Below are positions 1 through 8,115 of a stretch of 64,000 nt of DNA, one piece after another. The DNA comes from Ancylobacter novellus (lineage in GTDB: Bacteria > Pseudomonadota > Alphaproteobacteria > Rhizobiales > Xanthobacteraceae). The first letter of the stretch is position 1, and each line of letters begins with the position of its first letter. Below the pieces are notes generated by a model, which worked only from the letters and a program-made list of their open reading frames with translations, had not been told where the DNA came from and made no database searches. The translations under genes were made by a program, and so were the position numbers. The stretch covers positions 61,818 through 125,817 of the forward strand of contig QFQD01000001.1 of assembly GCA_003241485.1 (NCBI GenBank), written 5' to 3'.

Positions 1-79
1 GCGCGGCATAGAGCTTTAGAGGGGATAAGCCGGCCGCGATGCTTGATAGGCGGGCCGTCCCTCTGCCAGCGTCTTCGCC

Positions 80-2851
80 ATGGATGCTCCCGTGAACAAA
101 GCCGATGCCGACGCGGCCGTGACTGCGCCCGCCCCCTCCAAAGCGGGCGGCGAGGCCGAGCGCGTCACGCCGATGATGGCGCAGTTCATCGAGATCAAGA
201 CCGCCAATCCCGGCAGTCTGCTGTTCTACCGGATGGGCGATTTCTACGAATTGTTCTTCGAGGACGCGGAACTTGCCTCGCGCACGCTCGGCATCGTGCT
301 GACCAAGCGCGGCAAGCACCAGGGCGAGGACATCCCGATGTGCGGCGTGCCGGTGGAGCGCGCCGAGGAATATCTGCACAAACTGATTGCCGCCGGCCAT
401 CGCGTCTCGGTGTGCGAGCAGACCGAGGACCCGGCAGAGGCGAAGAAGCGCGGGCCCAAGAGCGTGGTCAAGCGCGACGTGGTGCGCCTCGTCACCCCCG
501 GTACGCTGACCGAGGACGCGCTTCTCGACGCCCGTCGGGACAATGTGCTTGCGGCGGTGGCGCGGCTGCGTGGCGGCGAGGGCGAGGACGGTTATGTCTA
601 CGCGCTCGCCTTCGCCGACATCTCCACCGGCTCGTTCCGCGTCACCGAGACCGACGCGCAGCGGCTTCCCGCCGATCTCGCCCGCATCGAGCCGGCCGAA
701 TTGCTGGTCGCGGACGCGATTTATGACGAACCGATATTCAAGGCGCTCTGGCGCTCCCTGCCGGCGGTGACGCCGCTGCCGAAGGAGAGCTTCGACGGGG
801 CGAGCGCCGAGCGCCGCATCGCCGGCTTCTTCCAGGTGGCCACGCTGGATTCCTTCGGCAGCTTCACCCGCGCCGAACTGACCGCCGCCGCCGCCATCGT
901 CGCCTATATCGAGCGCACCCAGCTCGGCGCCCGCCCGCCCCTCAGCCGGCCGCAGCGCGAGGCCTCCACCGAGGCGATGGTCATCGACCCGGCGACGCGG
1001 GCGAATCTGGAGATCCTGCGCACCACAACCGGCGACCGGGCGGGGAGCCTGTGTGCCGCGGTCGACCGCACCGTCACCTCGGCCGGTGCCCGGCTGCTCG
1101 CCCGGCGCCTCGCCGAACCGCTGACCGATCCCGCCCGCATCGCCGCGCGTCTCGACGCGGTGGAGCATCTGGTCGAGGAGACCGCCCTGCGCGCGGCTCT
1201 ACGCGAACGGCTCGCCGGCGCGCCGGACCTTGCGCGCGCGCTGTCGCGCGTCGCGCTGGGTCGCTCGGGCCCGCGCGACCTTGCCGCCATCGGCCGGGGC
1301 CTCGGCGAAGGGCTGGAGATAGCCCGCCTGATCGCCGCCTCCCCCGCGCCGGCCGAGCTGACGCAGGCCGCGCGCGTACTGGGTAGCGTCGATCCGGCGT
1401 TGGCGGCAACGCTGCAGGCCGCCCTCGGGGACGAACTGCCGCTCAACCGCCGCGATGGCGGCTTTGTCCGGGCGGGCTATGCCGACGAGCTCGACGCCAC
1501 CCGCGCCATGCGTGACGAGAGCCGGCGCGTGGTGGCGGCGCTGGAGCGGCGCTATGTCGAGGAAACCGGCGTCCGCGCGCTGAAGATCCGGCACAATGCG
1601 GTGCTCGGCTATTTCGTCGAGGTAAGCCAGCAGAACGCCGACAAGCTGCGCGAGCCGCCCTTCGACGTCATCTTCGTGCACCGCCAGACCATGGCCGGGG
1701 CGATGCGCTTCACCTCCACCGAGCTTGCCGAGCTGGAAGCCAAGATCGCCAGCGCCGGCGAACGCGCGCTGGCGCTGGAACAGCGCATCTTCGACGAGCT
1801 GGTGATCGCGGTGCTGGCGCAGGCCGAGCCCATCCGCGCCTGCGCCGAGGCGCTGGCGGTGATCGACGTCACGGCCGGCCTTGCCCGGCTCGCGGTGGAT
1901 GAGGGCCATGTACGGCCCGAGGTGGATGGCGGGCTGGATTTTCGCATCGAAGGCGGGCGCCATCCGGTGGTCGAGCAGGCGCTGCGCCGTGATGGCGGGC
2001 CGTTCGTCGCCAATGAGTGCGAGCTTTCCCCGCCCGAGGGCGCCCATTCCGGCCGCATCTGGCTCGTCACCGGCCCCAACATGGCGGGTAAGTCGACCTT
2101 CCTGCGGCAGAACGCGCTGATCGCCATTCTGGCGCAGGCCGGCGCCTTCGTTCCGGCGAAGCGGGCGCGCATCGGCGTGGTGGACCGGCTGTTCTCGCGC
2201 GTCGGCGCAGCGGACGATCTGGCGCGCGGGCGCTCGACCTTCATGGTCGAGATGGTCGAGACCGCCGCCATCCTCAACCAGGCGACCGAGCGTTCGCTCG
2301 TCATTCTCGACGAGATCGGCCGCGGCACGGCGACCTTTGACGGCCTGTCCATCGCCTGGGCGAGTCTCGAGAACCTGCACGAGGTGAACCGCTGCCGCGG
2401 GCTCTTCGCCACGCATTTCCATGAGCTGACTGCGCTCTCCCAGCGCCTGCCCCGCCTCGTCAATGCGACGGTGAAGGTGAAGGAGTGGGAGGGCGAGGTG
2501 ATCTTCCTGCATGAAGTGGTGCCCGGCGCGGCGGACCGCTCTTACGGCATCCAGGTCGCAAAGCTCGCCGGCTTGCCGCCGGCCGTGGTGGCGCGGGCGC
2601 GGGCGGTGCTGACGGAGCTGGAGAATGCCGACCGCGCGGCCCCGGCGCAGCGCATTCTCGACGATCTGCCGCTGTTCGCGGCCATCAACCGCGCGCCCGC
2701 TGCCGCCCCGGCAGGCCACGCCGAGAAGGCGGACCCGGCGGCCGAGGCCGTGAAGACGGCGCTGGCGGGCATTGACCCCGACGAGATGACCCCGCGCGAG
2801 GCGCTGGAGGCGCTCTACCGGCTGAAGGCGGCGGCGAGGGGCGCGGGCTGA
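80..2851 (+). CDS. mutS: DNA mismatch repair protein MutS
   Basis: MutS recognises mismatches and small loops in newly replicated DNA and uses ATP to recruit MutL. The 923-residue product has the usual MutS length. The N-terminal mismatch-reading motif is seen as Phe55-Tyr56-Glu57 in GDFYELF. The ATPase Walker A GPNMAGKST starts near residue 665, and the Walker B LDEIGRGT has Asp744-Glu745. The clamp/lever region lies between them and a C-terminal dimerisation tail follows. The ATG at 80 gives a short Ala-rich leader before the conserved PMMAQF; there is no strong Shine-Dalgarno sequence. The gene stands alone, convergent with the small gene at 2921. Identity is not in doubt; the exact start is less sure. 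Confidence 0.97.
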   Translation: MDAPVNKADADAAVTAPAPSKAGGEAERVTPMMAQFIEIKTANPGSLLFYRMGDFYELFFEDAELASRTLGIVLTKRGKHQGEDIPMCGVPVERAEEYLHKLIAAGHRVSVCEQTEDPAEAKKRGPKSVVKRDVVRLVTPGTLTEDALLDARRDNVLAAVARLRGGEGEDGYVYALAFADISTGSFRVTETDAQRLPADLARIEPAELLVADAIYDEPIFKALWRSLPAVTPLPKESFDGASAERRIAGFFQVATLDSFGSFTRAELTAAAAIVAYIERTQLGARPPLSRPQREASTEAMVIDPATRANLEILRTTTGDRAGSLCAAVDRTVTSAGARLLARRLAEPLTDPARIAARLDAVEHLVEETALRAALRERLAGAPDLARALSRVALGRSGPRDLAAIGRGLGEGLEIARLIAASPAPAELTQAARVLGSVDPALAATLQAALGDELPLNRRDGGFVRAGYADELDATRAMRDESRRVVAALERRYVEETGVRALKIRHNAVLGYFVEVSQQNADKLREPPFDVIFVHRQTMAGAMRFTSTELAELEAKIASAGERALALEQRIFDELVIAVLAQAEPIRACAEALAVIDVTAGLARLAVDEGHVRPEVDGGLDFRIEGGRHPVVEQALRRDGGPFVANECELSPPEGAHSGRIWLVTGPNMAGKSTFLRQNALIAILAQAGAFVPAKRARIGVVDRLFSRVGAADDLARGRSTFMVEMVETAAILNQATERSLVILDEIGRGTATFDGLSIAWASLENLHEVNRCRGLFATHFHELTALSQRLPRLVNATVKVKEWEGEVIFLHEVVPGAADRSYGIQVAKLAGLPPAVVARARAVLTELENADRAAPAQRILDDLPLFAAINRAPAAAPAGHAEKADPAAEAVKTALAGIDPDEMTPREALEALYRLKAAARGAG

Positions 2852-2920
2852 AGGGGCGCGGGGCGATCGGGGCGCTATGCGTCGTCGAAAATCGCTGTGA
2901 GCCCGTGCGGGCCCGGCGGG

Positions 2921-3142
2921 CTATTTCGCGCTGCGTGCGGTCTTGCGCTCGGGCTTTGCCGGCGGCGGCGGCACGTCCGCGTCGCGGGCCATGCGGGCTT
3001 CGCGAAGGCGCGCGGTCTTGGCGTCGCGCTTGGCGATTTCCTGGTCGATCATGTTTCGGGCAACGCGAGAAACCGTCTCGGCCTTGCTCTCGGTCTTGGT
3101 GAGATTGGGCTTGAAGAGACCGTCGCGGGTAGTGTTTGCCAT
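2921..3142 (-). CDS. small basic hypothetical protein
   Basis: This 73-residue, very polar Lys/Arg/Ala-rich protein has no cysteine, signal peptide or membrane segment. The middle (about 20-55) is predicted helical and charged (TESKAETVSRVARNMIDQ); the C-terminus is a Pro/Lys/Arg tail. The start at 3142 is chosen because AGGAG and GGAG lie just upstream on the minus strand; the longer reading frame reaches into the cold-shock terminator. It lies downstream of the cold-shock gene but is separated from it by that terminator. I do not recognise a characterised family and give no function. Confidence 0.75.
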   Translation of the reverse strand: MANTTRDGLFKPNLTKTESKAETVSRVARNMIDQEIAKRDAKTARLREARMARDADVPPPPAKPERKTARSAK

Positions 3143-3161
3143 CTCCGATACTCCTGAAATT

Positions 3162-3189
3162 GAAAAAGGCCGGGGTTGATCCCGGCCTT
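3162..3189 (-). terminator. rho-independent terminator of the cold-shock gene
   Basis: On the minus strand a perfect 9-bp GC-rich stem (3166-3174 paired with 3181-3189) is followed by a run of T. It lies about 60 bases past the stop codon of the cold-shock gene and just before the start of the small gene at 3142. Confidence 0.85.
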
Positions 3190-3246
3190 CCCTAGTGCTT
3201 GTCAGCTCGTGCCAGTACATCCGTGGTCAGGAGCCAACGGCACAAA

Positions 3247-3456
3247 TCACGCCGCCTGCAGGCTGCCGGCGGTCTGCTTGCCAGAGCGGGCGTCGGACTC
3301 GACCTCATAAGAGATCTTCTGCCCGTCGCGCAGCTCGGTCCAGCCAGCGCGCTGAACAGCGGAGATGTGGACGAAAATGTCCGACCCGCCATTGTCCGGC
3401 TGAATGAAACCATAGCCCTTCTGGCTGTTGAACCACTTCACAGTGCCCATGGTCAT
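3247..3456 (-). CDS. cold-shock protein, CspA family
   Basis: This 69-residue single OB-fold nucleic-acid chaperone has both RNA-binding motifs: RNP1 as KGYGFIQ and RNP2 as DIFVHISAV. Such proteins bind single-stranded RNA and DNA and prevent unwanted secondary structure, in the cold or during growth. The start is MTMGTVKW; a second ATG two codons in could also serve. An AAAGGA-type ribosome site lies about seven bases upstream. The gene is monocistronic, with a terminator at 3162-3189 and a leader carrying an inverted repeat (3491-3510), as is usual for regulated csp genes. Confidence 0.95.
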   Translation of the reverse strand: MTMGTVKWFNSQKGYGFIQPDNGGSDIFVHISAVQRAGWTELRDGQKISYEVESDARSGKQTAGSLQAA

Positions 3457-3490
3457 GACGTTATCCTTTCATTCGACATAGAAAATCGTT

Positions 3491-3510
3491 CGATCACCAC
3501 GTAGTGATCG
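3491..3510 (-). promoter_or_regulatory. inverted repeat in the cold-shock gene leader
   Basis: A perfect 7-bp inverted repeat (CGATCAC, 6-base spacer, GTGATCG) lies 35-54 bases upstream of the cold-shock start codon. It could be an RNA hairpin in the 5' leader or an operator. The surrounding 3480-3640 stretch is clearly richer in A and T than its neighbours, as expected of a promoter region. Confidence 0.5.
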
Positions 3511-3678
3511 TCACGCCGTCATCGATTTGAGAGGAAGTTCGCCGACGCGCTGGGAGCGCAAAACAAAGTTCAACGTGCAAGATCGATGTGGATAACTTAT
3601 AGATTCAAAGCAGATAGTGCAACCCTGCATAAATTTTATTTTTCCGCGCGGATCGTTGCCGTTGGGGAACAGCTGGAA

Positions 3679-4251
3679 TCACTCGGCGTCGAGAGCCTGA
3701 AGGACGTCTGCGGCCGGGGTGACGGTGCAGTATTCGCCATCGAGATTTGCCAGCGACATGGCATGCACCTCCTCTGCGCTGCGCAGCCGCCCGGTATGAT
3801 CGGTGCGCGCGAAGGTGAAGCAGCCATCCGCCACCAGCCGGACATCGAAGCCGAGATCGGACGCCATGCGCACCGTGGCCTCGACCGAGTTGTTGGTGAT
3901 GACCCCGGCGATGACCAGCGTGCTGATGCCGGCTGCGCGCAGGCGGCCTTCGAGATCGGTGCCGATGAAGGCGCTGTGCACCTGTTTGGCGATCACCGGT
4001 TCGCCGGGCAGCGGCATCGCCTCTGCCTTGAAGGCGCTGCCCGGCCCGTCCTTGGCGTAGGTCGAGCCGGGGGACGTCGATTCGTGGCGGATGTGGAAGA
4101 TCGGCCGCCCGCCGGATCGCCAGGCGGCGAGCAGGCGGGCAACGGTAAGCTCGGCATTGGGATTGTTGCGCGGGCCCTGCGCCGCCCAGCGCGGGTCGTC
4201 GATGGCGAGTTGCAGGTCGATGAGCACCAGCGCGGCGTCGGGCGGCAGCAT
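3679..4251 (-). CDS. isochorismatase-fold hydrolase lacking the nucleophilic cysteine
   Basis: This 190-residue protein has the isochorismatase/cysteine-hydrolase fold. The general-base Asp is at residue 12 (VLIDLQ) and the conserved Lys at 89 (AKQVHSAF). The region that normally reads T-N-x-C-V reads TNNSVEATVR, so the nucleophile position is Ser122. Members without the cysteine include true isochorismatases, so the protein may be active on a different chemistry, or inactive. The start at 4251 has AGGAG eight bases upstream; the longer frame would run into the ppdK terminator. It follows ppdK on the same strand, with a terminator between them. Confidence 0.85.
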   Translation of the reverse strand: MLPPDAALVLIDLQLAIDDPRWAAQGPRNNPNAELTVARLLAAWRSGGRPIFHIRHESTSPGSTYAKDGPGSAFKAEAMPLPGEPVIAKQVHSAFIGTDLEGRLRAAGISTLVIAGVITNNSVEATVRMASDLGFDVRLVADGCFTFARTDHTGRLRSAEEVHAMSLANLDGEYCTVTPAADVLQALDAE

Positions 4252-4280
4252 TTGAAAGCTCTCCTGTCGGTCCCCAAACG

Positions 4281-4307
4281 AAAAATGGCCGGGGAAGCCC
4301 CGGCCAT
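4281..4307 (-). terminator. rho-independent terminator after ppdK
   Basis: A perfect 10-bp stem (4285-4294 with 4298-4307) with a 3-base loop is followed on the minus strand by TTTTT. It sits 39 bases past the ppdK stop and only about 30 bases before the next start codon, so it separates the two same-strand genes or lets through only partial read-through. Confidence 0.9.
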
Positions 4308-4345
4308 TCTGGTTCAGTCTCACGGAGGCGTCACGCCTTGGCGCA

Positions 4346-7024
4346 TCACGCCTGGCTGGCGGCCTGCGTCTTCAGCGCCGCCTGCGCGGCGGCAAGGCGG
4401 GCAATCGGCACGCGGAAGGGCGAGCAGGACACATAGTCGAGCCCGACTTCCTCGCAGAAGGCGACCGAAGCCGGATCGCCGCCATGCTCGCCGCAGATGC
4501 CGAGCTTGAGCTTGGGGCGCACCGCGCGGCCGCGCTCGGTGGCGATCTTCACCAGTTCGCCCACGCCTTCGGTGTCGATCGACACGAACGGGTCGACCTC
4601 GAAGATGCCCTTCTGCAGATAGACGCCGAGGAACGAGCCGGCGTCGTCGCGCGAGATGCCGTAGGTGGTCTGGGTGAGGTCGTTGGTGCCGTAGGAGAAG
4701 AACTCCGCCGTCTCGGCGATCTCGCCCGCCTTCAGCGCGGCGCGCGGCAGTTCGATCATCGTGCCGACCTGATACTCCAGCGTGGCGCCGGTCTCGGCCT
4801 CGACCTTCTTCGCCACCGCGTCGATGTCGGCCTTGATCAGGTCGAACTCCTTCTTGCCGGTGATGAGCGGCACCATCACTTCCGGCACCACGGGCTTGCC
4901 GGTGGTCTTCTGCGCCGCCACCGCGGCTTCAAAGATGGCACGCGCCTGCATCTCGGCGATTTCCGGGAAGGCGATCGCCAGACGGCAGCCGCGGAAGCCG
5001 AGCATCGGGTTGAACTCGTCGAATTCCTTCTTGCGCGCGGCAAGTTTGGCGGCGGAAACGCCGAGGCCCTGGGCGACTTCGGCGATCTCAGCGTCGGTGT
5101 GCGGCAGGAATTCGTGCAGCGGCGGGTCGAGCAGACGGATCGTGACCGGCAGCCCGTCCATGATCTCGAACAGCTCCTGGAAGTCCGAGCGCTGCGCCGC
5201 AAGCAGCTTGGAGAGCGCGGCGCGACGGCCCTTCTCGTCATCCGCGAGGATCATTTCGCGCACGGAACGAATGCGATCGCCGTCGAAGAACATGTGCTCG
5301 GTGCGCGACAGGCCGATACCCTCGGCGCCGAAATTCTTCGCGGTGCGGGCATCCAGCGGGGTCTCGGCATTGGCGCGCACCTTGAGGCGACGCACGCCGT
5401 CAGCCCAGCCCATCAGCGTGCCGAACTCGCCGGAGAGTTCGGGCTGCAGGGTCGGCACCGCGCCGGCGATCACCTGGCCGGTGGCGCCGTCAATGGTGAG
5501 GATCTCGCCCTTCTTCAGCGTCACGCCACCCGAGGTGAGCGTGCCGGCGGCATAATCGACGCGGATGGTGCCGGCGCCGCAGACGCAGGGCTTGCCCATG
5601 CCGCGCGCGACCACCGCCGCGTGCGAGGTCATCCCGCCACGGGTGGTAAGAATGCCCTCGGCGGCGTGCATGCCGTGAATGTCTTCCGGCGAGGTCTCGA
5701 TGCGCACCAGGATGACCTTGCGACCCTGGGTCTTCAGCAGCTCGGCATCGTCGGCGGAGAACACGATCTCGCCCGAGGCGGCGCCCGGCGAGGCCGGCAG
5801 GCCGGTGCCGATCACCTTCTTATCGGCCTTGGGGTCGAGCATGGGGTGAAGCAGCTGGTCGAGCGAGGCCGGGTCGACGCGGGCGATGGCTTCCTCGCGG
5901 GTGATCACGCCGTCATTGGCGAGCTCGACCGCGATGCGCAGCGACGCCTTGGCGGTGCGCTTGCCGGAACGGGTCTGCAGCATCCACAGCTTGCCGCGCT
6001 CGACGGTGAATTCGAGGTCCTGCATGTCGCGGTAATGGCCTTCGAGCACGCCGGCGATGCGGACGAACTCGGTGTAGACCTCCGGCAGGGCCTTCTCCAT
6101 GGAAGGCTTGTCGGAGCCGGCGGCGATGCGCGCGACTTCCGTGATGTTCTGCGGGGTGCGGATGCCCGCCACCACGTCCTCGCCCTGCGCATTGATGAGG
6201 AACTCGCCATAGAGCGCGTTCTCGCCGGTGGAGGGATTGCGGGTGAAGGCGACGCCGGTGGCCGAGGTCTCGCCCATATTGCCGAACACCATGGCCTGGA
6301 TGTTCACCGCCGTGCCCCAGCTCTCGGGGATGGCGTGCAGCCGGCGATAGACGATGGCGCGCTGGTTCATCCACGAGCCGAACACGGCGCCGATGGCGCC
6401 CCAGAGCTGGTCGTGCGGGTCCTGCGGGAAGGGGCGGCCGAGTTCGTGCGCCACCAGCGCCTTGTAGCGCGTGACGATTTCCTTCCAGTCATCGGCGGAA
6501 AGATCGGTGTCGAGATTGTAGCCCTGGTCGGCCTTGAAGCCGTCCAGCACTTCCTCGAAATGGTGGTGCGGGAAGTCGAGCACCACATTGGAGTACATCT
6601 GGATGAAGCGGCGGTAGCTGTCATAGGCGAAGCGCGCATCGCCGGAGGAGGCGGCGACCGCCTCGACGGTGACGTCGTTCAGGCCGAGATTGAGTACCGT
6701 GTCCATCATGCCGGGCATGGAGGCGCGGGCGCCCGAGCGCACGGAGACGAGAAGCGGGTTGGCGGGGTCGCCGAAGGTGCGGCCGGCCAGCTTGCCGACA
6801 TGGCCGAGAGCGGCCTCCACATCGGCCTTCAGCGAAGCCGGGTAGACGTTGCCATTGGCGTAGTAATAGGTGCACACCTCGGTCGAGATGGTGAAGCCGG
6901 GGGGCACCGGCAGGCCGAGATTGGACATCTCAGCCAGGTTCGCGCCCTTGCCGCCCAGCAGGTTGCGCAGTTCCGCCGCACCTTCTGCAGTGCCGTCGCC
7001 GAAGGTGTAGACCCATTTCGTCAT
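4346..7024 (-). CDS. ppdK: pyruvate, phosphate dikinase
   Basis: This enzyme interconverts pyruvate, ATP and phosphate with phosphoenolpyruvate, AMP and pyrophosphate in central carbon metabolism. The 892-residue product matches the family length. The N-terminal nucleotide-binding domain starts with GGKGANLAEM. The swivelling phosphohistidine domain has TRGGMTSHAAV with the catalytic His near residue 468. The C-terminal PEP/pyruvate barrel has the catalytic Cys near 844 in GICGEHGGDP. The start at 7024 (MTKWVYTFGDG) matches the conserved family N-terminus; the upstream in-frame extension is not conserved-looking. A strong terminator follows at 4281-4307. Confidence 0.97.
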   Translation of the reverse strand: MTKWVYTFGDGTAEGAAELRNLLGGKGANLAEMSNLGLPVPPGFTISTEVCTYYYANGNVYPASLKADVEAALGHVGKLAGRTFGDPANPLLVSVRSGARASMPGMMDTVLNLGLNDVTVEAVAASSGDARFAYDSYRRFIQMYSNVVLDFPHHHFEEVLDGFKADQGYNLDTDLSADDWKEIVTRYKALVAHELGRPFPQDPHDQLWGAIGAVFGSWMNQRAIVYRRLHAIPESWGTAVNIQAMVFGNMGETSATGVAFTRNPSTGENALYGEFLINAQGEDVVAGIRTPQNITEVARIAAGSDKPSMEKALPEVYTEFVRIAGVLEGHYRDMQDLEFTVERGKLWMLQTRSGKRTAKASLRIAVELANDGVITREEAIARVDPASLDQLLHPMLDPKADKKVIGTGLPASPGAASGEIVFSADDAELLKTQGRKVILVRIETSPEDIHGMHAAEGILTTRGGMTSHAAVVARGMGKPCVCGAGTIRVDYAAGTLTSGGVTLKKGEILTIDGATGQVIAGAVPTLQPELSGEFGTLMGWADGVRRLKVRANAETPLDARTAKNFGAEGIGLSRTEHMFFDGDRIRSVREMILADDEKGRRAALSKLLAAQRSDFQELFEIMDGLPVTIRLLDPPLHEFLPHTDAEIAEVAQGLGVSAAKLAARKKEFDEFNPMLGFRGCRLAIAFPEIAEMQARAIFEAAVAAQKTTGKPVVPEVMVPLITGKKEFDLIKADIDAVAKKVEAETGATLEYQVGTMIELPRAALKAGEIAETAEFFSYGTNDLTQTTYGISRDDAGSFLGVYLQKGIFEVDPFVSIDTEGVGELVKIATERGRAVRPKLKLGICGEHGGDPASVAFCEEVGLDYVSCSPFRVPIARLAAAQAALKTQAASQA

Positions 7025-7317
7025 GTCGGAAGCCCTGTTGGTGTGAGGTGCCAACGCACCCTCATCGCCGTGATGGAAATTCAACCGAGGTCGAAAATTA
7101 AGCACCTACAATGGGTTCGGCCGCATTAAGACAATCGTTTCGGGCCTTTTCCCATCCGATGATCTAGCGGTTTGAGGTCTTTCATTCAATCCATCATTTG
7201 CAGTGCGGCATCGTTTGTTGCCGCGCACCGGAACGTGACCGGAAAGACGGATTGTGACCTGTACGCGCATGGTGCTGATATGGCGCGCCGGAAACCGATC
7301 CATCGCAAGGGGCTTAT

Positions 7318-7716
7318 ATGATCGCCGTTCTCAACCGTCTCGCGCCGCATGTGCTCAGCCTGCTGCGCGTTGCCGCCGCTCTGCTGCTGCTGCAGCACGG
7401 CACCACCAAGACCCTCGGCCTGCCCGCCACGCAGATGAGCGGCGTCAGCCTGACCTCCATGCCGGGCCTTGCCGGCATCATCGAGCTGGTCGGCGGCGTG
7501 CTGCTGCTGATCGGCCTGTTCACGCGCCCGGCCGCCTTCATCGTCTCGGGCATGACGGCGGTGGCGTATTTCCTCGTCCACGCGCCGCGCGATTTCTACC
7601 CCATCAATAATGGTGGCGAACTCGCGGCGCTGTACTGCTTCGTGTTCTTCTATCTGGTCTTCGCCGGCCCCGGCCCGTGGAGCGTCGATGCCTTCCGCGG
7701 CGCCGACAAGGCCTGA
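7318..7716 (+). CDS. DoxX family membrane protein
   Basis: This 132-residue protein has four hydrophobic segments in the DoxX/SURF4-like arrangement, including LLRVAAALLLLQHG near residue 15 and GIIELVGGVLLLIGLFTRPAAF in the middle. DoxX proteins are small inner-membrane proteins often linked to redox or detoxification functions, with no fixed reaction. An AAGGGG ribosome site lies seven bases before the ATG. The gene stands alone between divergent ppdK and a convergent DUF3096 gene; a palindromic hairpin with a T-run follows at 7738. Confidence 0.9.
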   Translation: MIAVLNRLAPHVLSLLRVAAALLLLQHGTTKTLGLPATQMSGVSLTSMPGLAGIIELVGGVLLLIGLFTRPAAFIVSGMTAVAYFLVHAPRDFYPINNGGELAALYCFVFFYLVFAGPGPWSVDAFRGADKA

Positions 7717-7737
7717 GTCTTATTCGATCGAGAGCGT

Positions 7738-7775
7738 CTCCCGGACGGCCAAGGGCCGCTCCGGGATCGTCTTTT
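7738..7775 (+). repeat. REP-like palindrome acting as a likely terminator
   Basis: This is an imperfect inverted repeat, CCCGGACGGCC / GGCCGCTCCGGG with one bulged base and a 3-base loop, followed by TCTTTT. It matches in inverted orientation the element at 48135-48170, so it belongs to a dispersed family. Its position after the doxX-like gene and its T-run make it a plausible terminator. Confidence 0.65.
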
Positions 7776-7786
7776 CAAATGTCGGG

Positions 7787-7821
7787 CGATCCCGGCCCGC
7801 CCAGTGCGCGGCCGGGGTGAC
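7787..7821. repeat. second REP-like palindrome in the doxX/DUF3096 gap
   Basis: A weaker imperfect palindrome with arms GATCCCGGCC and GGCCGGGGTGAC. It shares the GATCCCGG / GGGTGAC-like ends of the other REP-like elements in the window and sits directly beside the 7738 copy between two convergent genes. Confidence 0.45.
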
Positions 7822-7833
7822 GCGTGCGGCGCT

Positions 7834-7992
7834 TCAGAGTGGCAGGTGGCCGGTGCGGCCCAGCAGGCCCATGACGCCGATGAAGATGAGATAGATCGCC
7901 ACGATGTAGTTCAGCAGGCGCGGCATCACCAGGATGAGGATGCCGGCGATCAGCGCCACGAAGGGCTGGATGGTGACGATGTTGATTTCCAT
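7834..7992 (-). CDS. DUF3096 small membrane protein
   Basis: This 52-residue protein is almost entirely two hydrophobic helices (FVALIAGILILVMPRLLNYIVAIYLIFIGVMGLLG) and matches the small DUF3096 family found in many proteobacteria. Its function is unknown. The start at 7992 (MEINIVTIQP) is supported by GGGGAGAG just upstream; the longer frame has an Arg-rich, unconvincing N-terminus. It is convergent with the doxX-like gene. Confidence 0.85.
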   Translation of the reverse strand: MEINIVTIQPFVALIAGILILVMPRLLNYIVAIYLIFIGVMGLLGRTGHLPL

Positions 7993-8115
7993 GAGACTCT
8001 CCCCGAGGTGGTAACGACATAAGCCGCGCCGGCGCGGATGGTTCCGCGCTGGACGCGCCTGTCGGTCCACCGAACCGGCGCAGGATACCGCCGGGCGGGG
8101 GTGCCGGCGAGGGGC

